DNA from: Bordetella ansorpii
GTDB lineage: Bacteria; Pseudomonadota; Gammaproteobacteria; Burkholderiales; Burkholderiaceae_B
Reading direction: 5' to 3'
DNA length: 64,000 nt
Assembly: GCF_900078705.1 (NCBI RefSeq)
Contig: NZ_FKIF01000006.1
Coordinates: forward strand, 124,001 to 188,000
Part shown: one piece after another, positions 8,648-17,068 of the stretch
Position numbering within the stretch: position 1 is the stretch's first letter
Layout: every line of letters begins with the position of its first letter
Program-made: the position numbers and the translations under genes
The notes under the pieces: generated by a model
The model's database searches: none
The model's input: only the letters and a program-made list of their open reading frames with translations
What the model was told of the DNA's origin: nothing

Positions 8648-9336
8648 GGGGAGTTCCCTCCTTGAGGCGCTTGCGGAGACAGTCCGCCAGGTGCCGGACG
8701 CGTCGGCTCCGGCGCGCTGATGCGCTGGGGCGTGCCGTCGTAGCAGTCCAGCGCCAGGCCGAACGGGTTGCGGGCCGGATCGACGTCCACCCGCGTGACC
8801 TTCACGGGGTAGCGCACCAAGGCCCGCTTGACCTGCTCGGCGCCGTAGTACTCGTCGGCGGTGATGTCGAGCGTCACCACCCAATCGCGGTCGGAGACCA
8901 CGCGCACGCGCGCCGTGGGGTCGTCGCCGTAGCCGCGGCCGGGGATTTCGTAGATGCCGCGCACGCGCTGGCGCAGCTCCCCCGTGGAGCGGCGGTAGTC
9001 GTAGTCCGCACGCAGGAAGGCCTGGCAGGACTGGGTGAGGTACGGCGACAGCGTGTGGAGGTTGCGCGCGTAGTCCTCTTCGCCATTCGTCGGCCAGCGG
9101 TTGAGGGTCTGGAACACGTAGAACGTGAACGCATAGACCGATTCGGGCGGAACTTCCCACCACTTGCGGGTACTGCCGGAGCGCAGATCAGGCGGGACGT
9201 GGATGGTCAGGTCGCGCGGCGCGCTCCACCAGCCGCCGCCCATGACCAGAGCGACGATGACCAGCGCGCCGGCACCCAGGCGGAGCGTCTTGATGTGCGC
9301 CTGCAGATGGGTGATCTCGTTCTTGAAGCGGCTCAT
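8644..9336 (-). CDS. TIGR03746 family ICE protein (DUF2895, TraE/VirB8-like)
   Basis: 230-residue inner-membrane protein: short cytoplasmic N-terminus, one transmembrane helix (about 22-38, ALVIVALVMGGGWWSAP), then a periplasmic domain including VYAFTFYVFQTLNRWP and a C-terminal proline-rich tail. The layout matches TraE/VirB8 assembly factors, and DUF2895/TIGR03746 always occupies this place in the operon. Start ATG at 9336 forms an ATGA overlap with the TIGR03750 stop, and the stop overlaps the next start in the same way. Confidence 0.9.
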   Translation of the reverse strand: MSRFKNEITHLQAHIKTLRLGAGALVIVALVMGGGWWSAPRDLTIHVPPDLRSGSTRKWWEVPPESVYAFTFYVFQTLNRWPTNGEEDYARNLHTLSPYLTQSCQAFLRADYDYRRSTGELRQRVRGIYEIPGRGYGDDPTARVRVVSDRDWVVTLDITADEYYGAEQVKRALVRYPVKVTRVDVDPARNPFGLALDCYDGTPQRISAPEPTRPAPGGLSPQAPQGGNSP

Positions 9337-9743
9337 CGTGCCCCCCTTGCAGCAGACCTTCGGGTGGTCCAGAAGCCGGAGCGTGAGATCAGCACATGGC
9401 CGCCCACCCAGCCCGCCACCAGCGGGTGGCGCGTGGCAATGCGCCACTGAAGTTGCCGGTACAGCCAGGTGTCGGGACGCCCACGCTTGAGGCGACGCAG
9501 GATGCCGCCCCCGATGAACACGCCGAAGGCCACGCCCAGCACGACGAACGTGGGCGCGAGCGCGATCGTGCGGAACACCCAGGACAGCGGCGCACCGACC
9601 AGCAGGCCGGCGGCGCCGGACAGGCCGCAGCAGATCCACAGCTCGTCGGCGGTGAGGCCGCGCACGACAACGGGATGGCGGTTGAGCCGGTGCGGAAGGA
9701 ACATGACCGTCCCGTCAGCACGGACGTGCTGCTGCTCGGACAT
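9333..9743 (-). CDS. TIGR03750 family ICE protein (DUF3487, TraL/VirB3-like)
   Basis: 136-residue membrane protein with a conserved N-terminal LPHRLNRHPVVVRGLTADEL segment followed by two transmembrane helices (about residues 35-80, GLSGAAGLLVGAPL and FVVLGVAFGVFIGGGIL), then a basic cytoplasmic tail. The small two-helix form and position before the VirB8-like gene fit TraL/VirB3. Start ATG at 9743, 12 bp after the TIGR03745 stop. Confidence 0.9.
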   Translation of the reverse strand: MSEQQHVRADGTVMFLPHRLNRHPVVVRGLTADELWICCGLSGAAGLLVGAPLSWVFRTIALAPTFVVLGVAFGVFIGGGILRRLKRGRPDTWLYRQLQWRIATRHPLVAGWVGGHVLISRSGFWTTRRSAARGAR

Positions 9744-9755
9744 ACCAGCCTCGCC

Positions 9756-10115
9756 TTACAGGATGCCGGTGGCTTCGGTGAGCAGCCAGATGCCGATCAC
9801 GAGCAGCACCGCGCCGATGGCGACCGTGAGGCCGAATTGGCCCCACGTCTTGCGGCCAGTGTGGATTTCCGCGTAGGTGCCGTAGGCGTGGTAGCACACG
9901 CCGATAAACATCGACGCCACGACCAGCAGGGCCACGAGCATGATGATGTCGTAGCCGTAGTTGCGGATCGTTTCCATGATGCCGTTGCCGGTGCCGCGGG
10001 TCGGGTTCTCCAGTTGCGGCAACCCCTGCGCGAACGACAGCGCGGGCAGCGCGGCGGCGCCCAGGGCCGCGGCGGCGCGCTGGGCAAAACGGGACGTGAG
10101 GATGCGGTTTTGCAT
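9756..10115 (-). CDS. TIGR03745 family ICE membrane protein (pilin-like)
   Basis: 119-residue protein with a signal sequence (RAAAALGAAALPALSFA), a short loop and two hydrophobic helices (YDIIMLVALLVVASMFIGVCYHAYG and FGLTVAIGAVLLVIGIWLL). The size and helical-hairpin layout resemble processed VirB2/TraA pilins, and family members are considered the candidate pilin of this transfer system; that role is inferred. Lies 12 bp before the TIGR03750 gene and 16 bp after TIGR03758. Confidence 0.88.
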   Translation of the reverse strand: MQNRILTSRFAQRAAAALGAAALPALSFAQGLPQLENPTRGTGNGIMETIRNYGYDIIMLVALLVVASMFIGVCYHAYGTYAEIHTGRKTWGQFGLTVAIGAVLLVIGIWLLTEATGIL

Positions 10116-10131
10116 GGTCAGGCCTTTCAGG

Positions 10132-10365
10132 TCAGGAGAGGAGGAAGAAACTCAGGACGAGATACATCGCGACGAAGCGGATGCAGACGCCGAGGAACTG
10201 GCGCTGGTTGAGGCGGCTCTCGGACCACCCCACGTAGGCCGTTCGGATGGCCCAGACGCCCCAGACGAGCAGGACTGCGAACACGACGCCGACCAGGACG
10301 GTCGCCATCACCGAAGGCGCGATGCCGCTGTTGGCTTGAAATGCCGAGACCTGCGCGCCGTTCAT
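10132..10365 (-). CDS. TIGR03758 family ICE membrane protein (DUF3262)
   Basis: 77-residue inner-membrane protein of the PFL_4701 family. Two hydrophobic stretches are visible (VMATVLVGVVFAVLLVWGVWAI and FLGVCIRFVAMYLVLSFFLLS). No enzyme motifs. It overlaps the RAQPRD gene by ATGA at its start, and is followed after 16 bp by the TIGR03745 gene, so all three are co-translated. Specific function unknown beyond its constant association with the transfer operon. Confidence 0.88.
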   Translation of the reverse strand: MNGAQVSAFQANSGIAPSVMATVLVGVVFAVLLVWGVWAIRTAYVGWSESRLNQRQFLGVCIRFVAMYLVLSFFLLS

Positions 10366-10742
10366 GGCTTGGCCTCCGCGGTCGTCGGCGATGGCGCGAC
10401 GGTCCGCTCGGTGCGGTAGTCGCCAGCCAGTTCGGAGGGGTCGCGCGGCTGAGCACGCGAAGGAGAGAGGTGCGCCTGGATGCCGGCGCGCACGCGCGCC
10501 AGGTCAGCCAGCAGCCGCGGGTAATCGAAGTGGTAGCGCTCGCCCGGCTGGACGGGAGCATGCGCGGCGCTGTCGGTGACGGTGCGCTCCAGCGCGTCGA
10601 GCTGGCGCAGCGCCGCGACCAATTCCTGACGCTGCGCGGGGGGCTCGGCCAACGCCATCGGGGACTGGCCCAGCAGGAGGGCCGTCACGAGAAAAGTGGG
10701 CACGCCGCGATGCGCGGCACGCAGCCAGGTTGAAGCCACCAT
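10362..10742 (-). CDS. RAQPRD family ICE protein (TIGR01690)
   Basis: 126-residue exported protein with a signal peptide (TFLVTALLLGQSPMALA) and the diagnostic motif RAQPRD near residue 96. The central part is helical and charged (QELVAALRQLDALERTV). The family is a constant of SPI-7/PFGI-1/ICEclc transfer operons; no biochemical role is established. It is now the first minus-strand gene after the plus-strand HEPN insertion, so it must be reached by read-through across that cargo gene or from a promoter in 10743-10903, which I could not pick out. Confidence 0.9.
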   Translation of the reverse strand: MVASTWLRAAHRGVPTFLVTALLLGQSPMALAEPPAQRQELVAALRQLDALERTVTDSAAHAPVQPGERYHFDYPRLLADLARVRAGIQAHLSPSRAQPRDPSELAGDYRTERTVAPSPTTAEAKP

Positions 10743-10903
10743 CGCGCCATTCCTGTGTGATCAGCAATGGCTCGATCGTGGAGATCAGGGCTGCTTTAGG
10801 CCGCAAACAATAGGAACCCGCGGATGACCGGATTGATGGATGCCGAGGCTGTTGGTGTCAGCCTGGGCTATCCTGCGGTCAGAAGTAGAGCGAGGAGGAA
10901 TTT

Positions 10904-12274
10904 ATGGGGCTAAAGACCGAGCTGAAAGCTCTGGTGGATGAGTTAGATCGCGTGCACAAGGGGGCCACTCCATGGTCCGAAGAGGCCGGCATTCCTGATT
11001 TCGTCACCGCTGAGAACGGTATGCAGCGGTACTTCACCAAGAAGGCAAGAGAGGCGCTTGGGCAGTTCTCCAGCACCCTCCATCAGAATCGGACTCTGAA
11101 CTCAGTGAAGATCGAACCCGAGGCCTTTCAGAAAATTGCCCGCCAAGCCGTTGCCGATATGCACGCCTCGGGTGAGCTTTCAGGGTTTGATGAATGCGAT
11201 CAGGGCGAGCTGCTTCCCAAACTGAAATTGCTTATCGAGGAACGACTCGCAAGCATCACCAACGAACACACGCACTATTTCCCTGCCTGGACCCTGGGCA
11301 TGGAGAGGAAGTCTCCGTTCTCCCTCGGCCCGGTGACATTCTTGAATAGGTCGGACTGGATAGATTCTGTAGATTTCCCTCAGCAGGGAAAGGATCACTA
11401 TCTGAACCAACCAGAGGCGAACCACCGCTGGAAGGAAATTCTCAAGGATGCCTTGCAGAAGCCCAATGATGGCTCCTCCATCGAAGGGCTGGCCAACGCC
11501 GTCTACAGTGCGATAGTCGGATGTCCAGCCTTGGTCAAGGTAACAGTCCGTGGCTATGAGCGTGAATTCTCACGCAAGTTGGCGAGATTGGTGGGCAAGA
11601 CAGCGCTTGACGCTATCTCTCTGGGCTTTGGAGCCCCCGAGTGCTTCCTGCAACAGGCGCTTCAAGACGAGCGCCTACCGCCTGCCGGTAGCGATCGTCT
11701 GGTCGAAACTAAAGGATTTCTGTGGCTGCCCGGAAGCTCGCTTGGAAAGCGGATTATCTCGCAACCTCCCAAACGAGTAAGGCAAGCGTTGGATGACATG
11801 GCATCAATTCTTCCGGCATTCGCGGCGATCCTTGAAGGGCTGCTTGATCCATCGAATCACGAGCATCCCAAGCTTGCCAATCGATGGGCTACTGCGCTGG
11901 ACTGGTTCGGCGAAGGTAATCGTGAGTCAAGTGATGCCATAGCGCTAGCAAAGCTCGGAACCTGCCTGGATGTACTGTGCTGCGGCGGCAAGAACGACGG
12001 TATCCGTGAGATGGTCGTACATCTGACCGGCACGAAAGGCGACACGCAGGTTGTCCGGGGAAACCGCCCTCGTACACTGAAGCAGTTGGTCAAGGACATT
12101 TATGACCACGGTCGATCACAGATACTGCATGGCACACACTACGATAGACTCGAATCATTCGCCGCAGAGCGCCAGTATGCCGCCTACCTCGCACGGATCG
12201 TGTTGATTGAATGCGCACTGCGGCTACAGCGTTATGGTGGTCCGGACGAAGACAAGGCGTTCAGAACAATGTAG
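10904..12274 (+). CDS. HEPN-type cargo protein (Apea-like), probable defence gene
   Basis: 456-residue soluble protein, not part of the transfer machinery. Near the C-terminus (about residues 408-424) it has KQLVKDIYDHGRSQILHG, which contains R-S-Q-I-L-H, i.e. the R-x4-H signature of HEPN ribonucleases followed by the HG common in Apea-type HEPN domains. The rest shows no motif I recognise. Strong ribosome site GAGGAGG six bases before the ATG at 10904. By eye the gene is less GC-rich than its neighbours and runs against them, a sign of separate acquisition. Its stop directly abuts the TIGR03747 stop (TAG/CTA, 12272-12277) with no spacer or terminator. RNase or abortive-infection activity is inferred from the motif only. 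Confidence 0.75.
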   Translation: MGLKTELKALVDELDRVHKGATPWSEEAGIPDFVTAENGMQRYFTKKAREALGQFSSTLHQNRTLNSVKIEPEAFQKIARQAVADMHASGELSGFDECDQGELLPKLKLLIEERLASITNEHTHYFPAWTLGMERKSPFSLGPVTFLNRSDWIDSVDFPQQGKDHYLNQPEANHRWKEILKDALQKPNDGSSIEGLANAVYSAIVGCPALVKVTVRGYEREFSRKLARLVGKTALDAISLGFGAPECFLQQALQDERLPPAGSDRLVETKGFLWLPGSSLGKRIISQPPKRVRQALDDMASILPAFAAILEGLLDPSNHEHPKLANRWATALDWFGEGNRESSDAIALAKLGTCLDVLCCGGKNDGIREMVVHLTGTKGDTQVVRGNRPRTLKQLVKDIYDHGRSQILHGTHYDRLESFAAERQYAAYLARIVLIECALRLQRYGGPDEDKAFRTM

Positions 12275-13024
12275 CTACAGGTACTTCTTGAAGCTCCCCG
12301 CAGTCAGAGACACCGCTAGTCCCAGCAAGGCGGCGCTCGGCAACAGGATCAGCAATGGGTGCACCGAGATCGGCAAAGCCAGGTACGTGACCCAGGGCAG
12401 AACGGCTATGGGCATCAGGCTGGCTTTCGCACGGTGGTAGATAAAGCCCGATTCGCGGCCCGCGCCGAATCGGCGCAGGTCGCGCCGCACTAAACCGTCG
12501 ATCAGGCCAACGAACGCCGCGGTGAAGATCAGCGGCAGCGTAAGCACCAGGACCAGTAGGCGCACCAGGAAAGTGAGCGTGGTGAAGGCCGCGGCGATCA
12601 GATAGCTCTCGGCCCAGACATAGACCTGGCTGATGAAATACTGGAAGTTGTGGGCCTGTTCGTGGCTGGGCACGCGGGCGCGCTCGGCGGTCAGGCTCAT
12701 GCGCTCCAGAAGCCCCGAGCGCACGAACACCCATTCGTAGCCTGTATCCACCAGCGCGTGCGCCGTGCGTCCGGGCTCTTGAACCACCACGCTGCGCGTG
12801 AAGTGACTGGACAGGTGCCCCAGTTCGTACTGCAACATCTGCTGGGAGTGGCGCCAGCCCTGATCCTTCCAGAACAGGTGCATGCCAACGCATTCCACGA
12901 CGATGGAGAACAGCAGCGAGCCGATCAGCACCCCGAGCAGCCGGAACGGCAAGGTGATGGTGCCGACGATCAGGCCTTGGCGCTGGTTTTGCTCCCGCTG
13001 CGTGGTCGAGGCGGCATCCTTCAT
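12275..13024 (-). CDS. TIGR03747 family ICE membrane protein (PFL_4697)
   Basis: 249-residue inner-membrane protein encoded directly after the TraD coupling protein (ATGA overlap at 13024-13021). Hydrophobic segments are seen near residues 20-45 (LIVGTITLPFRLLGVLIGSLLF), about 145-190 (WAESYLIAAAFTTLTFLVRLLVLVLTLPLIFTAA, shown in parts) and about 205-240. The FGAGRESGFIYHRAK stretch is conserved in the family. Probably assists TraD at the membrane. Its normal downstream neighbour RAQPRD is displaced by the inserted HEPN gene. Confidence 0.9.
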   Translation of the reverse strand: MKDAASTTQREQNQRQGLIVGTITLPFRLLGVLIGSLLFSIVVECVGMHLFWKDQGWRHSQQMLQYELGHLSSHFTRSVVVQEPGRTAHALVDTGYEWVFVRSGLLERMSLTAERARVPSHEQAHNFQYFISQVYVWAESYLIAAAFTTLTFLVRLLVLVLTLPLIFTAAFVGLIDGLVRRDLRRFGAGRESGFIYHRAKASLMPIAVLPWVTYLALPISVHPLLILLPSAALLGLAVSLTAGSFKKYL

Positions 13025-15207
13025 GACGAGGCCTCGTTGCCGGCGCTGTCGTCGTTGGCCAACGGGCCAGGGTCGGCCGCAGCAGTATCATCCAGCAGGT
13101 CGTCGGGCAAGGCCCCGTCCTGCAAGGCCGGGGAGCTGGTGAACTCCCACCACTGCGTGGCCTCGCTGTAGCTCTGGCGCATGTAGCCCGCGAGTTGTTG
13201 CAGATCCTGCGGCATGACCTCATCGGGGTCCGGTGCCGGCAGCGGCATGCGAACCTTCCAAAGTTGGCCGCCCTGCAACAATGCAAAACACTGGCCTTTG
13301 GGCAAGCCGACGATGTGCGACGGTTCGATCATCGGCACGCTGGACATGCTGATGCGGTCCTGAGTGTTGGACGTGAAATCCGTCGCCCCGCGGATGTCCG
13401 AGCTGTCGGTCGCGCCGGAGACGATGGTGGTGGTATAAACCTCGACCTTCGGCAACTGCCTCGTCAGCAGTTCGGCGGTGGCCGTCTCTCGCACGCGCAG
13501 CATGAAGAGGTTATTGAAGTTGCCGATCACCTGACCGGCCTTCGCGCGGTTGCCGATGCGAGCCTCGATGTCCGAGAGGGTCTGCGTGTACGCGGTGACT
13601 TGCAGCCCGGCGCCACCGCCTTTGTTGATCAGCGGAACGAACTCGTCGCCCATTAACTCGTTGAATTCGTCGGCATGGACGTTGATCGGCACGCGCGTGC
13701 CCGCCGATGCGCCCGGCAGGCCATCGTCGATTCCGTGCTTGTAGATATGGCCTGCCACCGAAACCAAGTCGGAGAACATGGAATTGCCGACCGCTGCGGC
13801 AACCTCGGCGTCGGATAGCGCGTCCAGGCCCACATAGACGACTGCGCGCTTTCGGATGACCTGCATCCAATCGAAGATCGGGCGCGGGTCGGCCAGGTCG
13901 GAATAGTTCGGGGCCAAAAGCTGGGAAATCTTCCCGCTGGTGAGCTTCTCCAGCAGCGGCAGCAACGACGCGACGATCTTGTCGAAATACGTCTTGTCGT
14001 AGCGAACCGCCGAGCGCAGGCCGTCGAGTACCGGGTCGTAATTGCGCGCCTGGGAGAGGTACTGCTCCAGCGCCACCACGCGCTTCTCGCGCCCGATCAT
14101 GTTGCGCGGGATGTTCTTCTCGTTGAGCTTGGCCTCGATCTGGACGATCACCTCCCAGGCTTTCGGCTCCGTCTTGGCGAAGTAGTGCTGCGCGTACTCG
14201 ATGAACAGCGCGTCGATGTTGATGACATGCTGCTGGATCAGCATGTAGTCCGGACGCTGCCCCAGTTCCACCAAGGCGCGGGCGATGATGTTGACGAAGC
14301 GCCAGGCGAACTCGCGAAATGCCGCGCTATTGCCTTCGCCGGAAAGCTGCCCAGCGATGCGGGTTGCCACTTCCGAGATGCGCCCGAAGCGCCCCACGGC
14401 GTTGTAGCGGGCAGAAATGTCCGGCCAGCCCAAATGGAACACATAGAACTCGCCCTCGCGGCCTGCGCGTTGCGCCTCGACATACATCCGCTTCAGGAGG
14501 TCGGCATCCCCTTTGGGGTCGATGACGATCACGACCTCGTGCTCTCCGGCGGCGCTCTTGCGCCGGATGTCCTGGGTCACGAACAGTTCGGCCAGCCGCG
14601 TCTTGCCCACGCGGGTTGTCCCCAAGACCAATGAGTGCCCGACGCGCTCGCCCAGCGGCAGGCTGACGTCCACCTCCTCGGGTTCGATGCCGTGCAGCCG
14701 AGGAAGTCCGCCCACAGGTGGTAGCGGGCGCACTGGGTTGAAAGGCACGTCCCAGCCGGTGAGTTTCGACAGCCGGGACAGCGGGAACGGCGAGAACTCC
14801 AGCCGTTCCTCCAGGCGCCGCGCCAGTCGGTAGGCCGGCGTCGGCTCGACGTAGCGCCGAAACTCTGGCCGGTACGTCTGCATGAGCCTATGGGTGTGTT
14901 TCTGCTCCCACAAAAAGCCGCGCCCCACAAACAGACGCTGCTGGCTGACCGGCACGTCCTTGCTGGTCATCACATATCGCGGCAGGCGGCGGATGTTGCG
15001 TCGGTAGCGAAGGATGACGCGGGCATCGCGGTAGCGGATCGCGCCGTAGGCGCCGAACGCCAGTGCGCTGCCGACGCCCATGGCGGGGCTCAGCGCGAGC
15101 GACCACGGGGCCACCAGGGACAGAAACGCGGCGCCTGCACACGCCGCGACGGTATATAGCTCCACCGCTGGGCGAAGCAGAACCTCGACCGGCTGTTTCC
15201 CCGACAT
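13021..15207 (-). CDS. traD: Conjugative coupling factor TraD, SXT/TOL type (TIGR03743)
   Basis: 728-residue type IV coupling ATPase that hands the relaxosome-DNA complex to the secretion channel. Two N-terminal hydrophobic stretches (about 17-55) anchor it; Walker A GTTRVGKT is at 196-203 and the Walker B-like VVIVIDPKGD at about 225-234. The C-terminal ATPase part includes FNELMGDEF and QTLSDIEARIGNRAKA, typical of TraD/TraG. The acidic tail may recognise cargo. Precedes TIGR03747 with a 4-bp overlap and follows TIGR03765 by 4 bp. Confidence 0.95.
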   Translation of the reverse strand: MSGKQPVEVLLRPAVELYTVAACAGAAFLSLVAPWSLALSPAMGVGSALAFGAYGAIRYRDARVILRYRRNIRRLPRYVMTSKDVPVSQQRLFVGRGFLWEQKHTHRLMQTYRPEFRRYVEPTPAYRLARRLEERLEFSPFPLSRLSKLTGWDVPFNPVRPLPPVGGLPRLHGIEPEEVDVSLPLGERVGHSLVLGTTRVGKTRLAELFVTQDIRRKSAAGEHEVVIVIDPKGDADLLKRMYVEAQRAGREGEFYVFHLGWPDISARYNAVGRFGRISEVATRIAGQLSGEGNSAAFREFAWRFVNIIARALVELGQRPDYMLIQQHVINIDALFIEYAQHYFAKTEPKAWEVIVQIEAKLNEKNIPRNMIGREKRVVALEQYLSQARNYDPVLDGLRSAVRYDKTYFDKIVASLLPLLEKLTSGKISQLLAPNYSDLADPRPIFDWMQVIRKRAVVYVGLDALSDAEVAAAVGNSMFSDLVSVAGHIYKHGIDDGLPGASAGTRVPINVHADEFNELMGDEFVPLINKGGGAGLQVTAYTQTLSDIEARIGNRAKAGQVIGNFNNLFMLRVRETATAELLTRQLPKVEVYTTTIVSGATDSSDIRGATDFTSNTQDRISMSSVPMIEPSHIVGLPKGQCFALLQGGQLWKVRMPLPAPDPDEVMPQDLQQLAGYMRQSYSEATQWWEFTSSPALQDGALPDDLLDDTAAADPGPLANDDSAGNEASS

Positions 15208-15211
15208 GGCT

Positions 15212-15760
15212 TCATTGCTCGATGCCGGTGGCCGTGATCAGCGCCGGGTAGTGCCGCAGGCCCAAGCGCTCGGCCAGGTCGTCGCCGGACACGGGTGCGA
15301 GGGGGACGCCGGGCACCAGTGTGCGCAGCCGCGCCAGGCCCTGAACGGTCTCGACGTTGACCACCAGACCGACCGCGCCGCGCTCGCGCAATGAGGCTGC
15401 ATGGCGGTGCAACCAGGCCTGGGAAGCCTCGTCGTCGCCCACGACCACGAAGGGACGCAGGCCCGGGGCTTCGATCACCCGCCGCGTGACGGTGCCGGGC
15501 GTGAGCTTGGTGCTGCGCACCGGCAGCATCGCGGCCTCGTCCGCCGGCGTGGCCGGGATCTGAGGCGTCGGGATCGGCGACCGGGCCGGAGCGTTGGCGC
15601 GCGGCTGGAGGTTCAGGGATTCGTAGTACGGTAGCGCCGACGTGCCGCCACGGTCTTCGACCACGATCAGCGGCTCGCCGGCACGCGAGACCAGCGGCAG
15701 ACCCGCCAGCAGCACGAGCAGGCCCTTTGCCGCGAGATGGGCCAGATGGGATTTCGTCAT
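15212..15760 (-). CDS. TIGR03765 family ICE protein (PFL_4695)
   Basis: 182-residue exported protein: signal sequence (LAAKGLLVLLAGLPLVSRAGE) followed by LIVVEDRGGTSALPYYESLNL, the hallmark start of mature PFL_4695 proteins. A C-terminal domain (RPFVVVGDDEASQAWLHRHA ... YPALITATGIEQ) is conserved in the family and may be a thioredoxin-like fold without cysteines. The ATG at 15760 overlaps the transglycosylase stop (ATGA). Role in transfer is known only from conservation. Confidence 0.9.
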   Translation of the reverse strand: MTKSHLAHLAAKGLLVLLAGLPLVSRAGEPLIVVEDRGGTSALPYYESLNLQPRANAPARSPIPTPQIPATPADEAAMLPVRSTKLTPGTVTRRVIEAPGLRPFVVVGDDEASQAWLHRHAASLRERGAVGLVVNVETVQGLARLRTLVPGVPLAPVSGDDLAERLGLRHYPALITATGIEQ

Positions 15761-16347
15761 GGGGAGGTCTCCTGGCGCGCGGCGAGGACCGCGGCGGTTG
15801 CGCGCGCGCCCTGCACGCGCGCGAGGTGGCGGGACACGCTGCGCCGATAGCGGGCGGCGGGCTCGCCACCCGCGGGGCGGTGGTAACGGCCGATCGCCAC
15901 CAGCCAGTCCTCGCCGGGGGTGTGCTGTTCTTTCAGGATCTCGGCGGCGATGGCGAGATTGCGGTACGGGTCGAGCAGATCGCATGCGCTGGCGTAGCGC
16001 TGCTGGTGGTAGCCGAGGTTGATCTGGCCCAGACCCGCGTCGATGCGCGTGTTCGGCGTGGAGCGCATGGCCTGCTGCAAACCGGCGCAGGCGTCGGAGC
16101 GGGTCGCATAGCGGCGCGATTGGCCGGCGACGTTGAGGGACCACGGCCACGGGACGATGCGCTCGTTGCGCCGGATGCCGCTCTCCTGCAAGGCCACGGC
16201 GTAGAGCACTGTCGAGGGAATGCCCGCGCGCTGGGCGGCAAGCTGGTAGGCCGGTGGCGGAACCTCCTGCGCCTGGGCGGCGCAGGCGCAGAGGCCAGCA
16301 GCGAGCACCAGAGCGCGCAACGGCGCCGTCAGGGTTGGCGCTGCCAT
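15757..16347 (-). CDS. Lytic transglycosylase of the conjugation system (SLT family)
   Basis: 196-residue exported peptidoglycan lyase (VirB1/PilT-like role) that opens the wall for the mating channel. Signal peptide ALVLAAGLCACAAQA, then an SLT domain with the catalytic Glu55 in VALQESGI, followed by GLGQINLGY (about 105-113) and a late AIGRYHRPAGG tract, all standard goose-type lysozyme/SLT motifs. Overlaps TIGR03759 by 19 bp and TIGR03765 by 4 bp. Length and context match the family. Confidence 0.92.
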   Translation of the reverse strand: MAAPTLTAPLRALVLAAGLCACAAQAQEVPPPAYQLAAQRAGIPSTVLYAVALQESGIRRNERIVPWPWSLNVAGQSRRYATRSDACAGLQQAMRSTPNTRIDAGLGQINLGYHQQRYASACDLLDPYRNLAIAAEILKEQHTPGEDWLVAIGRYHRPAGGEPAARYRRSVSRHLARVQGARATAAVLAARQETSP

Positions 16348-17054
16348 TGGCCGTTCACTTCGCGCACGACCGCAGGCAAATCGCCGGGCAGGCCCAGCGA
16401 CAGCCAGCGGCCGCCGTCGTGGTTGAGCGTGATGCTGCCGCTACGCACCCGTGCCGCGTCGATCTGTGCGCGCTTGGCCCAGTCGCGGATGCGCGCGTCG
16501 TCCTGGCGGCTGCCGACCATGTACAGGTCGAACTCGGTACCCGAGGATTGCAGGCGCTGCACGAGCTGTCCGCAGGCCACGCAGCCGTCCTTGACGAACA
16601 CTGCCATGCGGCCGCTGCCGCGCACTGCGCCGGCGCTGGGCTTGTCGTCAGGCAGGTTCACCCGTTGCATGTCGGGGTTCAGGCGCTGCCAGGCTTCGTC
16701 ATAGGCACGTTGATAGGCAAGCAGCTTCTCGACGCGGCGCGCTTCGATTTGCACCTGCAGTTCTGCGTAGCGCCGCCGTTCCTCGTCGGTGCGGGCCTCG
16801 ATACCCAGGGCGGACAGCGGGTCCAAGTTGGGCGAGTAGATGCCTAGCGGCCCGTCCATCAACTCGCGATAGCGCGTCCATTCCTGCGGTTGCAGGCCCC
16901 ACCCGCTTGCTACCTGGTCGCCCGGGGTTCGGGTGACCAGCGGACGCTCCTGGCTCTGCGCATTGCGGGCCGGGGCGGTGGCCGGCTGCTGCGCCCAGGC
17001 GGGCAACTGGGCGGATGCCAGCAGGAGCGCGGAAAGGATGATCGACGGCTTCAT
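16329..17054 (-). CDS. TIGR03759 family ICE protein (PFL_4693)
   Basis: 241-residue periplasmic protein with signal peptide (IILSALLLASAQLPAWA). The segment WGLQPQEWTRYRELMDGPLG is the family hallmark; the C-terminal third contains FVKDGCVACGQLVQRL, a thioredoxin-like CVAC redox pair at about 166-169. It may assist disulfide handling in the mating apparatus. It stands 14 bp after the coiled-coil protein and overlaps the transglycosylase gene. Confidence 0.9.
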   Translation of the reverse strand: MKPSIILSALLLASAQLPAWAQQPATAPARNAQSQERPLVTRTPGDQVASGWGLQPQEWTRYRELMDGPLGIYSPNLDPLSALGIEARTDEERRRYAELQVQIEARRVEKLLAYQRAYDEAWQRLNPDMQRVNLPDDKPSAGAVRGSGRMAVFVKDGCVACGQLVQRLQSSGTEFDLYMVGSRQDDARIRDWAKRAQIDAARVRSGSITLNHDGGRWLSLGLPGDLPAVVREVNGQWQRQP

Positions 17055-17068
17055 GTGGTGTGCTCCGG

